Assembly (NCBI RefSeq): GCF_019703515.2
Contig: NC_059365.1
Location: 35,855,501-35,919,500 of the forward strand
Reading direction: 5' to 3'
Origin: Myxocyprinus asiaticus
Taxonomy: Eukaryota > Chordata > Actinopteri > Cypriniformes > Catostomidae
Length of the DNA: 64,000 nt
In this document: positions 24,364 to 36,398 of the stretch, piece after piece
Numbering within the stretch: the first letter of the stretch is position 1
How the letters are laid out: the number at the start of each line of letters is the position of its first letter
The notes under the pieces: generated by a model
Told to the model about the DNA's origin: nothing
The model's database searches: none
What the model saw: only the letters and a program-made list of their open reading frames with translations
Translations under genes and position numbers: made by a program

Positions 24364-25062
24364 ACAGTATTTTTGCTGAAATCAAACTGATTTGTTGCTA
24401 ATACTGAAGCATACGGTTTAGCATGACTTAACCTTTAAGCTCATGGTAATGTCTTCAAATATTTATACCACAAAGGGATATTGCACTCAAAAAAGAAAAT
24501 TCAGTTATTATTTACTCACCCTCTTGATATTTCTTAACCCATATGACCTTCTATTTCGGTTGACAAAGGGAGAAATTAAAAAATATATATATATTCTGCT
24601 CACTGATGTCATACAGTGCAGTGGATAGTGACAACCTCTTCAAGCTTCAGCAGGACCCAGACATATAATTCAGAAGTCTTACAAATTATTCCATGCAACT
24701 CATGCCTTATTCTAAAGGCATACAATTAGGATTGGTGAGAAACAAAACAAAATTGCATTATTTAGTTAAAATGATCACAGACTGTTGCTGTCCTGTACAC
24801 GTTCATGAGAGTGCACGAGAGCAGCAGTTCAAGCAGCCCTGACTGATGTGGCATTCAAGCAAGAAACCATTTTGTTTTGCTTTAACCGGACCACCATCGA
24901 TATTAACAACAGATTACACAGCACAGCTGCACACAAACCAGGGAACCAAACTTACAAAAACATGCACTGTAAACCCTAATGTTGTCATTACTGGAAAAAT
25001 CAAGTTGTCTTAATCAAACATTAGGCGAAATGTCAAGTGTTGGGCACATAACTCAAGTATAA
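24364..25062 (+). repeat. Large inverted repeat, left arm
   Basis: The arm matches the reverse complement of 26316-26977 over about 0.7 kb with small indels. Landmarks: ACAGTATTTTTGCTGAAATC at the outer end, CTAATACTGAAGCATACGGT, CATGAGAGTGCACGAGAGCA, and GGGCACATAACTCAAGTATA at the inner end. It contains an AAAGGGATATT MITE-like block at 24473 that is partly missing in the right arm. Confidence 0.9.
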
Positions 25063-26315
25063 TAATTTATATACATTAAATATAAATTCTCAAATAATTC
25101 CTTGAACTTATTTTTTTTTTTTAAATCCATAGACGTAAGATTTTAAGTTTTATTAACTCAAACTATTGAGTACAAAATTGAGGCTATGGGGAAAACCCAA
25201 AATGCCTTGCATTATGCAATAAAGCCTTATTTAATTATGTTTCCTTGGTCAAGGGGGACAAATGGGGGCATTTCAATAACTGTTAAGTATTTATAGAGGT
25301 TCTAGCTTGTATTATTTATGTTGTTTTATTTCAAATATTTATTTAGTGTGATGTCACCATTTGGGTGATCTGTGTCCCCTTTGGTCAAGTTGGACCCTGT
25401 TAACTGGTTTTTATAATCTCAGTTCTCCTTGTGCATGTGCAACTGAAGTACAGGTGTCTATGCTTTATTGTGGAGAAATAAGTTTGTTTAATGATTGACC
25501 TAGAATTAGTTATAATCTGCTTTATTTAAACTGTGTTATTGTATGATCTAAATCTGAGTCCATTCAATTAAAATTAGTAAATTGAAACAACAAAATTTAA
25601 ATAGCAAATCTGAGATAAGTCTACTTGCATCTAGTTACCTTAACTTAAATAGTTAACTTTATTCTGTATGATCACCAAGTTAAGTGAACTTAATTACACA
25701 AGTTTTAGAGACACCATTACTTAATTCAATTGAGGGAACGAGTTTACACAATCAATTAAGTAAAGTCAAGTTATTATGGTTTTCAGTGTGTCTGAAGAGT
25801 TTGAAGTAAAAAAGGAGATGCATTTGTATGACTAGTTTATTTGTTTGAACCTGAGTACTTGGAAATCAATAGAGAGAGATGGAAGAGCTGCATATACACA
25901 TTCAGATGCTACAGTCAGACAGAGAGTACAGGAGACCGCAGTGTTTTGGATGTTTCGCTTACCGAAGGTGAACTGGAAGAATCAGAGAGAAAGGAAGATA
26001 CAGTATGTCTGTCACGTCTTCTCCGACAAAACTCATAGTGAAGAGAGGGAGACCTCAGTGAAACAGAGGTAGGTGTGTCACCCTTGGCCAAAATTAAGTT
26101 GTTTTTAACTGGCTAATGAGATAAACTCATATTTAATGTTCATATAAATACTCAGTCTAATACCTGTCAATCAATCAATCACTATTAAAATAATATTTGA
26201 TCTGTTTTATATACTATGGATCATTTTTCAATCCTCTCCCCTCCAAGACTATTTGGAATATGAGTTTATTTAATGAGTATATCTCATTAGCCGGTTAAAA
26301 ACAACGTAAGTTTTG
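25063..26315. other. Spacer between the inverted-repeat arms
   Basis: About 1.25 kb, AT-rich. Frames at 25841-26072 show no motif. It contains a smaller inverted pair (26098-26140 and 26262-26308; GTTGTTTTTAACTGGCTAAT and its complement), a likely 0.2-kb MITE. Confidence 0.5.
26098..26308. mobile_element. Small MITE in the inverted-repeat spacer
   Basis: GTTGTTTTTAACTGGCTAAT at the left and, inverted from the right, GTTGTTTTTAACCGGCTAAT, followed in both by GAGATA-AAACTCAT. About 210 bp, non-coding. Confidence 0.6.
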
Positions 26316-26977
26316 CTGTTTATACTTGAGTTATGTGCCCAGCACTTGACATTTCACCTAATGTTTGATTAAGACAACTTGATTTTTCCAGTAATGACAA
26401 CATTAGGGTTTACAGTGCATGTTTTTGTAAGTTTGTTTCTCTGGTTTGTGTGCAGCTGTGCTATGTAATCTGTTGTTAATATCGATGGTGGTCCGGTTAA
26501 AGCAAAACAAAACGGTTTCTTGCTTGAATGCCACATCAGTCGGGGCTGCTTGAACTGCTGCTCTCGTGCACTCTCATGAACGTGTACAGGACAGCAACAG
26601 TCTGTGATCATTTTAACTAAATAATGCAATTTTGGTTTGTTTCTCACCAAACCTTATCGTATGCCTTTAGGACAAGGCATGAGTTGCATGGAATAATTTG
26701 TAAGACTTCTGAATTATACGTTTGTGTCCTGCTGAAGCTTGAAGAGGTTGTCACTATCCACTGCACTGTATGACATCAATGAGCAGAATATATATATTTT
26801 TAATTTATCTCTTTGTCAGCCGAAAAAGAATGAAAGTCATATGGGTTAAGGAATATTAAGAGGGTGAGTAAATAATAACTTGAAGACAACTACCATGAGC
26901 TTAAAGGTTAAGACATGCTAAACCGTATGCTTCAGTATTAGCAACAAATCTAATTTTGATTTCAGCAAAAATACTGT
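26316..26977 (-). repeat. Large inverted repeat, right arm
   Basis: Reverse-complement partner of 24364-25062. The outer end is GATTTCAGCAAAAATACTGT. The arms are the longest inverted repeat in the window outside the DIRS element. The frame at 26369-26650 on the minus strand is a chance frame; the equivalent in the left arm is not kept. Confidence 0.9.
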
Positions 26978-27261
26978 TTAATTGCTGAATTCTCCTTAAA
27001 GAACTACACTACTCATAATCCAAAAGAGAAATCCACCAATCAGAGAATTTACTGTTACCATGGAAACAGGAATCGTAACAAAACAGCTAAGCAGTGACAG
27101 CCCACTCCAAAACCATTGCAAATTACGAAATTGAGTCAAGAATATGCTGTTACATTTGAATTTGCAATAAACTTCAACCATACTATATTTTATACTAATA
27201 ATCTATTAAATATATTTCGAAGTTTTACATTGTACCATCATTTCTGATTCAATTTCGCAAA
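26978..27261. other. Unassigned stretch
   Basis: Short stretch with no gene; ACTACACTACTCATAATCC near 27004 resembles ends seen in fish DNA elements but no partner was found. Confidence 0.3.
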
Positions 27262-27397
27262 GATCAAGGTCAAGGTCAATTTATTTATAGAGCACATTTA
27301 AAAACCAAAGTGCTGTACATGGGTAAATAAAACAATGAATTAAGGGTAAATTAAATACAAGATTGACATTAAAAATAATAAACAATACAATATACAT

Positions 27398-28322
27398 TCA
27401 TACAAAAGCCAAAGAATATATATACGTATTCAGATGTGATTTTAAAATGTGAAGCATAGGAGTGGATCTAATGTCCAGTGGTATGTTATTCCATAGTCTA
27501 GGGCCGACTACGGAGAAGGCACGATCCCCTTTAAACTTCAAGCGTGAGCATGGTGTATGCAGGAGAAGTTTATCAGAGGATCTGAGAGTCCTGGAGGATT
27601 GTTGATGACTAAGGAGTTCTGAGAGATAAGATGGGGCTAATAGCATTAATAGCTTTAAAAACAAATAACAAAATCTTAAAATGAAACCTGTATTGGACTG
27701 GTAACCAGTGAAGAGATGCTAGAACAGGTGAAATACTTTCCCTCTTCCTTGTTCCAGTTAGCAACCTAGCAGCTGCATTCTGGACTAACTGCAAGCGATA
27801 CAGAGATGAATGACTAATACCCATGTACAGTGCATTACAATAGTCAAGTCTGGATGAGATGAAGGCATAAATAACTATCTCCAAATCCTTAAATGAGAGC
27901 AATGGTTTTAATTTAGCAATCAACCTGAGTTGGAAAAAGCTGCCCTTCACCACAGTACTTATTTGTGTTTTTAAATTTAGAACCATGTCAAAGATCACTC
28001 CCAAGTTTTTTGCAAAGGGGTGAACATTTAATGACAGGGTCGCTAGATTGCTTGTGATATCAGAGACAGCACTAGGAAGGCCAAACACAACAATTTCAGT
28101 CTTGCTCTCATTTAGCTGGAGAAAGTTTCTTGCTGTCCAGCATTTAATATCCTCAAAGCATTTACAAATGTCAGAATATGAATCATCAGAACTAAGTGGG
28201 ACATACAGCTGTGTATCATCGGCATAACAATGATATGAAATGTTATATTTCCTAAAAATTGATAAAGCTAATATAAAGAACATAAAATCGGGCCTAAAAT
28301 GGAACCTTGAAGTACCCCACAA
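27398..28322 (-). pseudogene. LINE reverse transcriptase, C-terminal part
   Basis: The 237-codon frame at 27609-28322 has the catalytic YADD box at residues 33-36 (SYHCYADDTQLYVPL). It is followed by NESKTEIVVFG, RLDYCNALYMGI and LQLVQNAAARLLTGTRKRES, then LHWLPVQYRFHFKILLFVFK. This order is standard for fish L2/CR1-like LINE proteins. A frameshift near 27610-27660 leads to the last part (YLSELLSHQQSSRTLRSSDK at 27398-27664), the usual C-terminus. The enzyme would reverse-transcribe the element RNA at nicked target DNA; this copy is broken upstream. Confidence 0.9.
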
Positions 28323-28358
28323 GTGAAAGGTGCAGAAGGAGAGGAAGAATTCCCAATC

Positions 28359-29374
28359 CTAACACTCAAGAGTTCTATCTGAAAGGTAAGATGTAAACCA
28401 ATCTAAGGCTGTGCCTTTAATACCAACTTCACACCTAAGACGGTCTAGGAGGATAATATGATCAACTGTATCGAAAGCAGCACTAAGATCAAGCAACATT
28501 AAAATTGCAGGTCTACCAGTATCCAAAGTGAGCAGTAAATGATTTGTCACCTTGAGTAGTGCAGACTCTGTGCTTTGACGAGCTCTAAAACCAGACTGAA
28601 ATGTATCTAAAATGTTGTTTTCAGATAGGAATGAAGAGAGCTGAGAAAAAACTATTTTATCCAGGATTTTTGATCAAAATGGCAGTTTAGAAATGGGCTA
28701 GAAATTATTAAGGTTGATAGGATCCAAGTTTGGCATCTTATGAAGTGGCTGGATCAATGCTTGCTAAAAGCAGCATGGAACAATGCCATTATATAAGGAC
28801 CTATTCATAATAGTCAACACACTAGAACCAACAGTGTCCAGCAGCTCTCTGAGGAGCGGAGCAGGAATAACATCAACAGAAGAGGTGGTAGGCTTTATCT
28901 GTTGGACTATATCTATCAACTCAGTGAGAGATATAGGTTTAAACCGATCAAACAAAACAGAACAAGTGACTGGTTCAGAGAAGTCATGACTACTAGTGGT
29001 AATGAAAGATCGTAAAGGATCAATCTTACCAGTAAAGAAATCTAAAAACGCTACACAAGTCTCAGGTGTAGCATCAAGACAAGAGGTGGCAGCAGGAGTG
29101 AGCACTGTATTTATCATGTTAAACAGAATTTTTGGATTATGAGGATTTTTAGAGATTATATCAGAAAGATATTTGTTTTTTGCATCTTTTACAGAGTGCT
29201 GGTATGCAGATAGATAATTTTTAATGATTTCATAAGACACTTGTATGTATTTTTTACATTTACGCTCTGCTTTCCTACATTCCTGTCTGAGAGCACGTGT
29301 GTTATTGTACACAAAAAGTAGTTATTTTCCTCAAAAGATGTAAAAGAGTCTTGTACATTTGTTGTTTCTTCCAA
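28359..29374 (-). pseudogene. LINE reverse transcriptase, N-terminal part
   Basis: The 182-codon frame at 28764-29312 is the region before the RT palm (KNKYLSDIISKNPHNPKILF, ISLTELIDIVQQIKPTTSSV, DVIPAPLLRELL). The frame at 28359-28550 reads ILMLLDLSAAFDTVDHIILL, with the first catalytic Asp of the palm. Stops and frameshifts lie between about 28555 and 28760. Together with 27398-28322 this gives most of the RT domain but no endonuclease. Confidence 0.85.
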
Positions 29375-29390
29375 TTATCAAATTATTTTA

Positions 29391-29659
29391 ATGTTCCAAA
29401 TGTAAACATCAAATCAATTTATTTGATTATAAATGTATAGTTATGAGTTGAATTTTGGACCAATGAGATTTGACTGTGGGTGAGGCTACCCAGTGTAACC
29501 ACACAGAAACAAAAAAACAAACAAGCGACTGACAAAATGTCATGTTGCTTTTCACGGTTGCGGCTGGTTAGGACAAAAACTAAAATTTACACAGAACTGA
29601 TACTGTAGCTATTATTGCTTATTACTTTATTGCATCACACTTGGTTAGGATACGGTGCA
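29391..29659. other. Unassigned AT-rich stretch
   Basis: No gene or repeat boundary seen. Confidence 0.3.
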
Positions 29660-29880
29660 AGGGGCCGTTCACACAACACATTTTTGAATATATATTTTTA
29701 TGTAAACATGAGATATGCTGATGACTTTAAATGGTGCAATGAGACGAATTAGGCAAATGGTCTAAGTTAACAAGAGCATGACCTTTTACAAACGTGTCTC
29801 AAGACACCTTCATTCTGTTCCATTCATTGCGCTCCTCTAGCTTTTTGAGATCAAGGACACATTTGGTGTGAATGACCCCT
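29660..29880. mobile_element. MITE with AGGGGYCNTTCACAC ends
   Basis: AGGGGCCGTTCACACAACAC on the left and, inverted from the right, AGGGGTCATTCACACCAAAT. About 220 bp, non-coding. The interior (CGTGTCTCAAGACACCTTC) resembles 47075-47145 and 58010-58040, so the family recurs in the window. Confidence 0.75.
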
Positions 29881-31211
29881 AGAACTGTTTAGTGAAGATT
29901 TTATTTGGAACACTTTTCGGGGGGGGTGGGGGGCGAATGGGAAAAATCCTTCTGAAACAAAAGATGTTTAAAACGTGGGTGGTCACTGTTGGGCTCCATT
30001 ATTGTGTCTTTTCAGCTTGCTGTTGAGAAAAACACATGGGTGATGCAGACAGGATCAGGCCCAAGCGTAGGCCAAGGGCGAGGGATGATATATGATTGAA
30101 TGTGCATCTCTCCCAGGGGAACTTCCCTGCATTCTGCTGAAAGGAAGCTATTTACTCGGTCACAGTGCCGCGGAGGTGCGAGACAGACAGGGGCTGAAAC
30201 TGCCGTTAATCCAACCCGTTTAGGCAGGCCTGTGACTTTATCTCGAGCCAAATAGTTCTGCAAGTGGCAGATATACTGCTTTTGCAGAGGTGTGACAGTG
30301 ACACATTAAGATTAAGGGGGGTCTGGCATTCACTACCTACAGACTAAAGGAATATCGGAGAAGTTCGCAGGTACGGAGATGCTTTCCCAACGCTGCCTCC
30401 ACATGCTTTAGTGTGGCGTGTTGATAATGCCAGCCAGCAAACAGTCATGTGCAGATTAAGACATATGGTTGGTATAATTAAGTCTCCATCTTTATAATGA
30501 GATGGGAAGTGCCTCTTTGATGTCCTCTGATCTCTAAGCATATGTGTATGTTTGCTGTTTTATGCCACGTTGAGCTATCATATTAACTGTGCAAAGTATG
30601 CCTTTGGCAGCATATTGAACAGTGCGAACTGACAGGGCATTTTTTTCTCCCTTACCGCCCCCCCAACCCCCCCACCCCACTCTGTCTGTCTGTGCCTTTG
30701 GGACTAATGTTTACACAGACATCCACATTACACACACTCACTTGCAGCTGCTGCACATCTCTTGCGTGCCAAAGAATTTGAAAAAGTCCTTTTTTAAAAT
30801 GTTTTCATCAAAGAGAAAATTACTCAAATTTACAAAATCAAATCATGGAAAAGATACAATAAATAAATAAATAACAACTTCCAATAACAACCTAATCTCC
30901 CATAGAAAGTAATGATTTTTTTAAAGCAGTCTTATAAAAACTACAAATAATATGCCAAATGCAATTCATCATTAATCACAAAGCACAGTGCCCCTTTATC
31001 ACACCAAATCATTTCATAAGTTAAAAGCTTCATAGATTTGTAAAAACTCTTGATTTTACCAATTTAAATAGCACAGTGACATTCTGACAAAATCAATGAT
31101 CAACTTAGATGGCCAATTTTGCCTGGCACAAAATAAGGTTTAACAGCTGACAATCCAAACGCTTCCTCTGAACATATTTGAAACCCAAGATAAATAGAAA
31201 ATTCTTCATTA
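29881..31211. other. Low-repeat stretch, candidate conserved non-coding DNA
   Basis: From about 30000 to 30560 the sequence is non-repetitive with balanced composition and no coding motif (frames of 83 and 65 codons on the minus strand are unconvincing). A G run at 29920-29935 and a C-rich tract at 30655-30680 are simple sequence. After 30780 it is AT-rich. Confidence 0.35.
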
Positions 31212-31510
31212 AAGGAATAGTTCACCCAAAAATGAAAATTCTCTCATCATTTACTTACTCTCATGCCATCCCAGATGTGTATGACTTACTTTCTTCTGCT
31301 GAACACAAACAAAGATATTTTTAGAAGAATATCCCAGCTCTGTAGGTCCTACAATTCAAGTGAATGGTGGCTGCTAGACCTTTGAATCTCCAAAAATCAC
31401 ATAAAGGAAACATAAAAGTAATCCATATGACTCCAGTGGTTAAATCTATATCTTCTGAAGCAATATGAGAGGTGTGGGTGAGAAACAGATCAATATTTAA
31501 GTCCCTTTTT
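31212..31510 (+). mobile_element. AAAGGAATAGTTCACCC MITE
   Basis: Starts AAAGGAATAGTTCACCCAAA and continues with TGAAAATTCTCTCATCATTT and TTTCTTCTGCTGAACACAAA, a very common fish MITE. The right end is not clear. Confidence 0.75.
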
Positions 31511-32004
31511 AGTCTTAATCTCCACTTTCACTTTCAGATGCTAAAAATACCTGAAGTTAAAGAAACACCCATTTATGTTATTTTCAGTTAATTTTTTTTT
31601 ATAAATAAATACATAAAATGAAAGAGAATCGTGTCCAGTGACTTTATCAATAAATAGAAATGAAGTAGGGATGTGAATCGATTTCAGGGGGGGGAGTGCC
31701 TCCGTGTCAACAAGCTTGGCCCCCCTGTGGCTGAAACTGGATGCAATGCACAGGTTGTCCTGTGGGGGCAGTAACGGCAAAAGTCATTCATCTTGCTCTT
31801 ACTTTTCAAACCCCCACATTGAAGAAATTACTTATGGGTGTTTTTCAGAACAGTATTTTTGTGCACTTGGGCACTGCAAGAAGGGGACGCCACTCGAAAA
31901 GTAATTCCAAATGAAAGTAAGAAAACTTTTTTTTCATGAAGGGCCTTTCCGAAAGGCTGATAGTGAAGGGGACATCCATACAATAATGCCTTGCTGCCTT
32001 CAAA

Positions 32005-32175
32005 TTGGTGCCCACTGATTGGAATGTTTTTGAACCTGCAGAAACCAATCTGGATGAGCTCACAGATACTGTAACATCATATATCAGTTTCTGTGAGGAT
32101 ATGTGCATTCCTACTAAGACTTATGTATCGTTCAACAATGACAAACCATGGTTTACAGCAAAACTCAGGCAGCTT
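32005..32175 (+). pseudogene. LINE ORF2 fragment upstream of RT
   Basis: The frame reads DWNVFEPAETNLDELTDTVT and YISFCEDMCIPTKTY, then NDKPWFTAKLRQLC, and is cut by the LTR-like insertion at 32176. The same reading continues at 34021, which shows the two parts were once contiguous. Confidence 0.8.
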
Positions 32176-32930
32176 TGTAGGGCTTTACTGGTTGTTTAGA
32201 TCAGTGTTACTATCAGAAATAATTAATAATTATTTCTTTAGTTATTAATTAATATTTAAATTAATTAATTGAATCTAATTCATTAAAACCTCATATGGGG
32301 CTCCAGTAAATGTAGTGCGCTACGTTTAGGAGCATGTTTGGTTATTAGCAATAATTAATAATTATCAAAGATAATTATTAATTATTAAAATCAATAGAAC
32401 ATTGATGAGAATCAATGTTAGCTTTTTTTTAATCCTTTAAATCAACAATTATCAAACATAATCATTAATTGTTAACATCGATGAAACATTAATTAAAATT
32501 AACACTAGCTTATTGATCATTCAAAATCAACAATCATCAAAGATAATTATCAATTATCAAAAATCAACAGAATATTAATAAGGATTAACATTGACGGGGC
32601 ACCACCCTGGAATCAGGGACTAATAACCAGATAGTATAACAGTCTCAATATTAGATTGTCTTCTTAGGAAAATCGACATCCGAAGAATATCGATTTTCGG
32701 GAAAAAACAATGAATTTGGCTTGAATCCGAGCACTGACATCCCGTCAGCATGACACAGGTGTACACAAAACAAACCAAAACACTTCTCTTTGTAATATAA
32801 ACAAAGTTTATTTATGCAGTAATATCAATTAATAATTAATACAATGCAGTCAATAAACTTGCGACTTACAACTACAAACTAAACAGTGATATGATTAGAT
32901 ATGGAAACTAAAATAATCCTATAACACATA

Positions 32931-32975
<45 letters not shown>

Positions 32976-34020
32976 GTTAGTACAAGAGAGAGAGAGAGAA
33001 TAAAGTGACGGCCCTAAAGCCGGTTTCGCGATCGTGGGAAAGAAAGCAACTGTTAGTTTATCACTCAGAGACGCGGTGGACGGCTCGTAAACAGTCCCGC
33101 GTTCTTTGACTCTTAATGGATCAAAACAGTTTGCCGGTCTCACCCGCGATGGCCAAAATGCACAACAGTCCAATTTGGTTGGACCACAATACAGCAAAAC
33201 AAATTTGTGATAATTAATACCCTGAGTATTAATAATGAGCGGACATGGCGGTCCGTAAACTGTACAAGCAAAAACCTTGAAACACAAGAATAACACATTA
33301 TAATATTCTATCTCTGCCCAGACGTAAACCTCTTACTTGAATCGCATGAGGATGCAGAATGTGTGTTCCTCCATCCTTTAACTCCGACCCGCTTCTTTGA
33401 GGCTCGGGTGATGATGGGAGGCCTTTTCCTCGCTCTGTCGGCGGGCAGTACGGCTGCTGATTCTCGGCGGGCTGGTGGAGAACTCAGAAATGTTGACTTG
33501 ATTGAAGATGGAAGAGAAATCTTTAATCTCTTCACTTCTGCAGGCAAACGGATGAAGATGTGGATTGCTCGGCGGTCTCCTTCAGATCCGTTAGAGTGTT
33601 CGGTTGAACACAGAGTAATCTCAACTCGTCCAGCGAGATTGTATGGCCACAGTTTCAAGTCGGACATTACTTCCTTGTGCCACGAGGTTGCACCTGAGAG
33701 CAGCGATGAGCTACGTCTATACACGGTGAACAAAGTTGCTGGAAGCAAATCCCGGAAGCATTTCAGAGGTATTTCTACTCCTGATGATGTCATGGTTTGA
33801 GGGACGTTCTGTTGTGTGCCACATCCAATAGGAGTTGAGAGTTCAATCCTTTAGTGAGCAAGGCTTCATGGGATTTGTAGTCTGTTTTGGACTCCCTTTG
33901 TTTGATTTTGGCGTGATTTTTATCAGTAAGATTTACGACTTGGTGTGTGGGGGCTGAGTTAGGTTTTACGACTGTGTAAGGCTTGCCTTTGTCTTCTATC
34001 TGAATACATGAGGCCCAACA
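32176..34020 (+). mobile_element. Solo-LTR-like unit, copy A, with 4-bp target duplication
   Basis: The unit begins TGTAGGGCTTTACTGG and ends GAGGCCCAACA, so the ends are TGT...ACA and form a short inverted repeat (TGTWGGGC). It is flanked by GCTT on both sides (32172-32175 and 34021-34024), and removing one GCTT rejoins the LINE sequence exactly. Copy B at 42955-45035 has the same ends and different flanks. It includes AT-rich short repeats, a (GT)n tract at 32932-32971 and AATAAAG at 32999. A solo LTR of a retrovirus-like or Ty3-type element fits best; a Ginger-type transposon, which also has TGT ends and 4-bp duplications, is a less likely alternative because the inverted repeat is only about 8 bases. 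Confidence 0.8.
33363..33800 (+). other. Shared open frame in the LTR-like unit, probably not coding
   Basis: Open for 145 codons here and 167 codons in copy B (44352-44855). The first codon of this frame is GTG, and the in-frame ATG of copy B is out of frame here because of a 4-base indel (CTAG). By eye most base differences between the copies change the amino acid, and the opposite strand is also open here for 161 codons. This argues against selection on a protein. I list it because it is the longest shared frame in the unit. Confidence 0.4.
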
Positions 34021-35560
34021 GCTTCGTCAGGCCAAAGAGGATGCTTACAGAAGTGGGGATACAATTTTATATAATCAGGCCAAAAACACCCTGACAAAGG
34101 AGATTAGGAGACACTGGCTAAAAGAAACTACTCTGAGAAGCTGAAAAACAAGTTTTCAGCTAACGACCCTACATCAGTGTGGAGAGGCCTGAAAGACATT
34201 ACTAACTACAAAACACCATCCCCCAACACTGTAGGGAATCAACAACTGGCTGACGACCTGAATGTGTTTTACTGTAGATTTTAAAAAAGCCCAGTCTCAC
34301 ACCCCACACTTGCTCTGACCTTCACTTTACACAAACACCAAACACCTCCTGCAACCACCCTCCTCCCCCTTTTGATACTCAAACTTCACTTAAGATCTGT
34401 GAAGAGGATGTGTGCCAGGACTTAAGAAACAAAAGACAAGGAAAGCACAGAGCCCAGACGGTGTTTCACCCACTTGTCTAAAAGCCTGTGCCAACCAGCT
34501 GGCCCCCATCTTCACACAGATCTTCAACACATCACTGGTGCACTGTGAAGTTCCCAGCTGCTTCAAATGCTCCACCATCATCCTTGTCCCAAAGAAACCC
34601 AAGATCACAGGACTTAATGACTACAGACCCATCACTCTGACGTCTGTGGTTATGAAGTCATTTGAGAGATGGTGTTGGCCCACCTAAAGGACATCACTGG
34701 ACCCTTTCTGGATCCCCTACAATTTGCTTATTAAGCAAACAGGTCTGTGGATGATGCAGTCAACATGGGACTGCATCATATCCTGCAACATCTGGACAGA
34801 CCAGGGGCGTATGCAATGATACTTTTTGTAGACTTTAGTTCAGCTATCAACACCATCATTCTCTGGACTAAATTAGCCCAAATCTCTGTTCCCACCTCTA
34901 TCTGTCAATGGATCACCAGCTTTCTGATGGACAGGCAGCAGCTAGTGAGACTGGGGAAATTCACTTCCAGCACCTGTACGATAAAGAACTGGTGCCCCCC
35001 AGGGATGTGTGCTCTCCCCACTACTCTTCTCCCTGCACACAAATGACTGCACTGTCAAGGACCCCTCTGTCAAGCTCCTGAAGTTTGCAGACAACACTAC
35101 TGTCATTGGCCTCATCCAAGATGACGACGAGTCTGCATACAGAAGAGAGGTTGAACAGCTGGATGTCAGGTGCAGTCAAAACAACCTGGAGTTGAACACA
35201 TTCAAAACAGTGGAGATGATTGTGGACTTCAGGAGGAACACCCCAACATTGACCCCGCTCACCATTCTGAACAGCACCATGGCAGCAGTGGAGTCATTCA
35301 GGTTCCTGGGCTCTACCATCAAGCAGGACCTGAAGTGGGAGACCCACATCAACCTGCCACAGGCACTGCTAATCCAGTTCTACTCAGCAGTCCTCTGCAC
35401 TTCAATAACTGTCTGGTTTGGTTCAGCTACGTAATCTGACATCAGAAGACTACAAAGGACAGTTCAGACTGCTGAGCGGATTATTGGTTGCCCCCTGCCC
35501 ACTCTTCAAGAACTGTACACTTCCAGAGTGAAGAAAAGGGCAGGAAAAATCAATCTGGAC
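34021..35560 (+). pseudogene. LINE reverse transcriptase, decayed
   Basis: Segments in three frames: SPDGVSPTCLKACANQLAPI, LNDYRPITLTSVVMKSFER (34412-34687), MILFVDFSSAINTIILWTKL with the first palm Asp (34747-35046), and MLSPLLFSLHTNDCT, VKLLKFADNTTVIGLIQ (35009-35434). The YADD box is FADN here: the second catalytic Asp is Asn, so the enzyme would be dead even in frame. After 35434 the C-terminal part (DIRRLQRTVQTAERII) continues past a stop to about 35650. The family is common in fish and often annotated as a jockey-type RNA-directed DNA polymerase. Confidence 0.9.
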
Positions 35561-35814
35561 TCCACTCACCCAGCCCACTACCTTTTTGAACTATTGCCTT
35601 CAGCAGAACTATCAGGCACAAGAGCAGTTTTTTCCCTCAGGTTATCCATCTCATGAATAGTTAAAACTGCCCAATTGAGCAATAATTATGTGCAATACAC
35701 AGCTTAGTCTATATATATTTATTTAACATCTCCTACCTCTTCTGCCATTACATTCCCTTGCACTATCTGTATATAACAGATTTGTATTTGTACTTGTATT
35801 TGTACTTATATAGT

Positions 35815-36398
35815 ATATATTGTCAGCCACAACATTAAAACCACCTGCCTAATATTGTGTAGCCAAAACAGCGCCAACCCTCCATTCTTCTCACCACATT
35901 TGTACAAAGCGGTTATCTGAGTTACTGTAGACTTTGTCAGTTCTAACCAGTCTGCCCATTCTCTGTTGACCTCTCTCATCAACAAGGTGTTTCCATCCGC
36001 AGAACTGCCCCTCACTGTATGTTTTTGGCACCATTCGGAGTAAATTCTAGAGACTGTTGTGCATGAAAATCCCAGGAGATCACAGAAATACTCAAACCAG
36101 CCCATCTGGCACCAACAATCATACCACGGTCCAAATCACTGAGATCAAATTTTTTCACAATTCTGATGGTTGATGTGAACATTAACTGAAGCTCATGACC
36201 CATATCTGCATGATTTTATGCACTGTACTGTTGCCACACAATTGGCTGATTAGATAATCGCATGGATGATTGTTGGTGCCAGACGGGCTGGTTTGAGTAT
36301 TTCTGTAACTGCTGATCTCCTGGGATTTTCACACTCAACAGTCTCTAGAATTTACTCCGAATGGTGGTTTTTATGTTGTGGCTGATCGGAGTATATAC
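35815..36398 (-). mobile_element. Tc1-like element inserted in the LINE 3' end
   Basis: Ends TGTCAGCCACAACATTAAAA and, inverted from the right, GATCAGCCACAACATAAAAA lie next to TA-rich sequence. It splits the LINE 3' untranslated region, which resumes at about 36399. Within it, 36032-36125 is an inverted copy of 36265-36365. About 580 bp. Confidence 0.85.
35845..36105 (-). pseudogene. Tc1-like transposase N-terminus
   Basis: The minus-strand frame reads DLLGFSCTTVSRIYSEWCQK and LLMREVNREWADWLELTKST, then TQITALYKCG. This is the paired-like helix-turn-helix DNA-binding region that begins fish Tc1 transposases. The catalytic domain is deleted. Confidence 0.85.

Larger units (their letters stand above)
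27262..29390 (-). mobile_element. L2/CR1-like LINE, 5' truncated, minus strand
   Basis: The 3' end is at low coordinates: on the minus strand it closes with CAGCACTTTGGTTTTTAAAT, then TAAATAAATTGACCTTGACC, a short tandem tail typical of L2/CR1-type LINEs. The coding part at 27398-29374 is a decayed reverse transcriptase in several frames. The endonuclease part is missing, so the copy is 5' truncated at about 29390. Confidence 0.85.

Noticed and set aside
33308..33793. 161-codon minus-strand frame in the LTR-like unit
   Set aside because: It overlaps another open frame on the plus strand and the copies do not look constrained.
32176..34020. LTR-like unit considered as a segmental duplication with 42955-45035
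   Set aside because: The flanks differ and each copy has its own 4-bp target duplication, which fits transposition.
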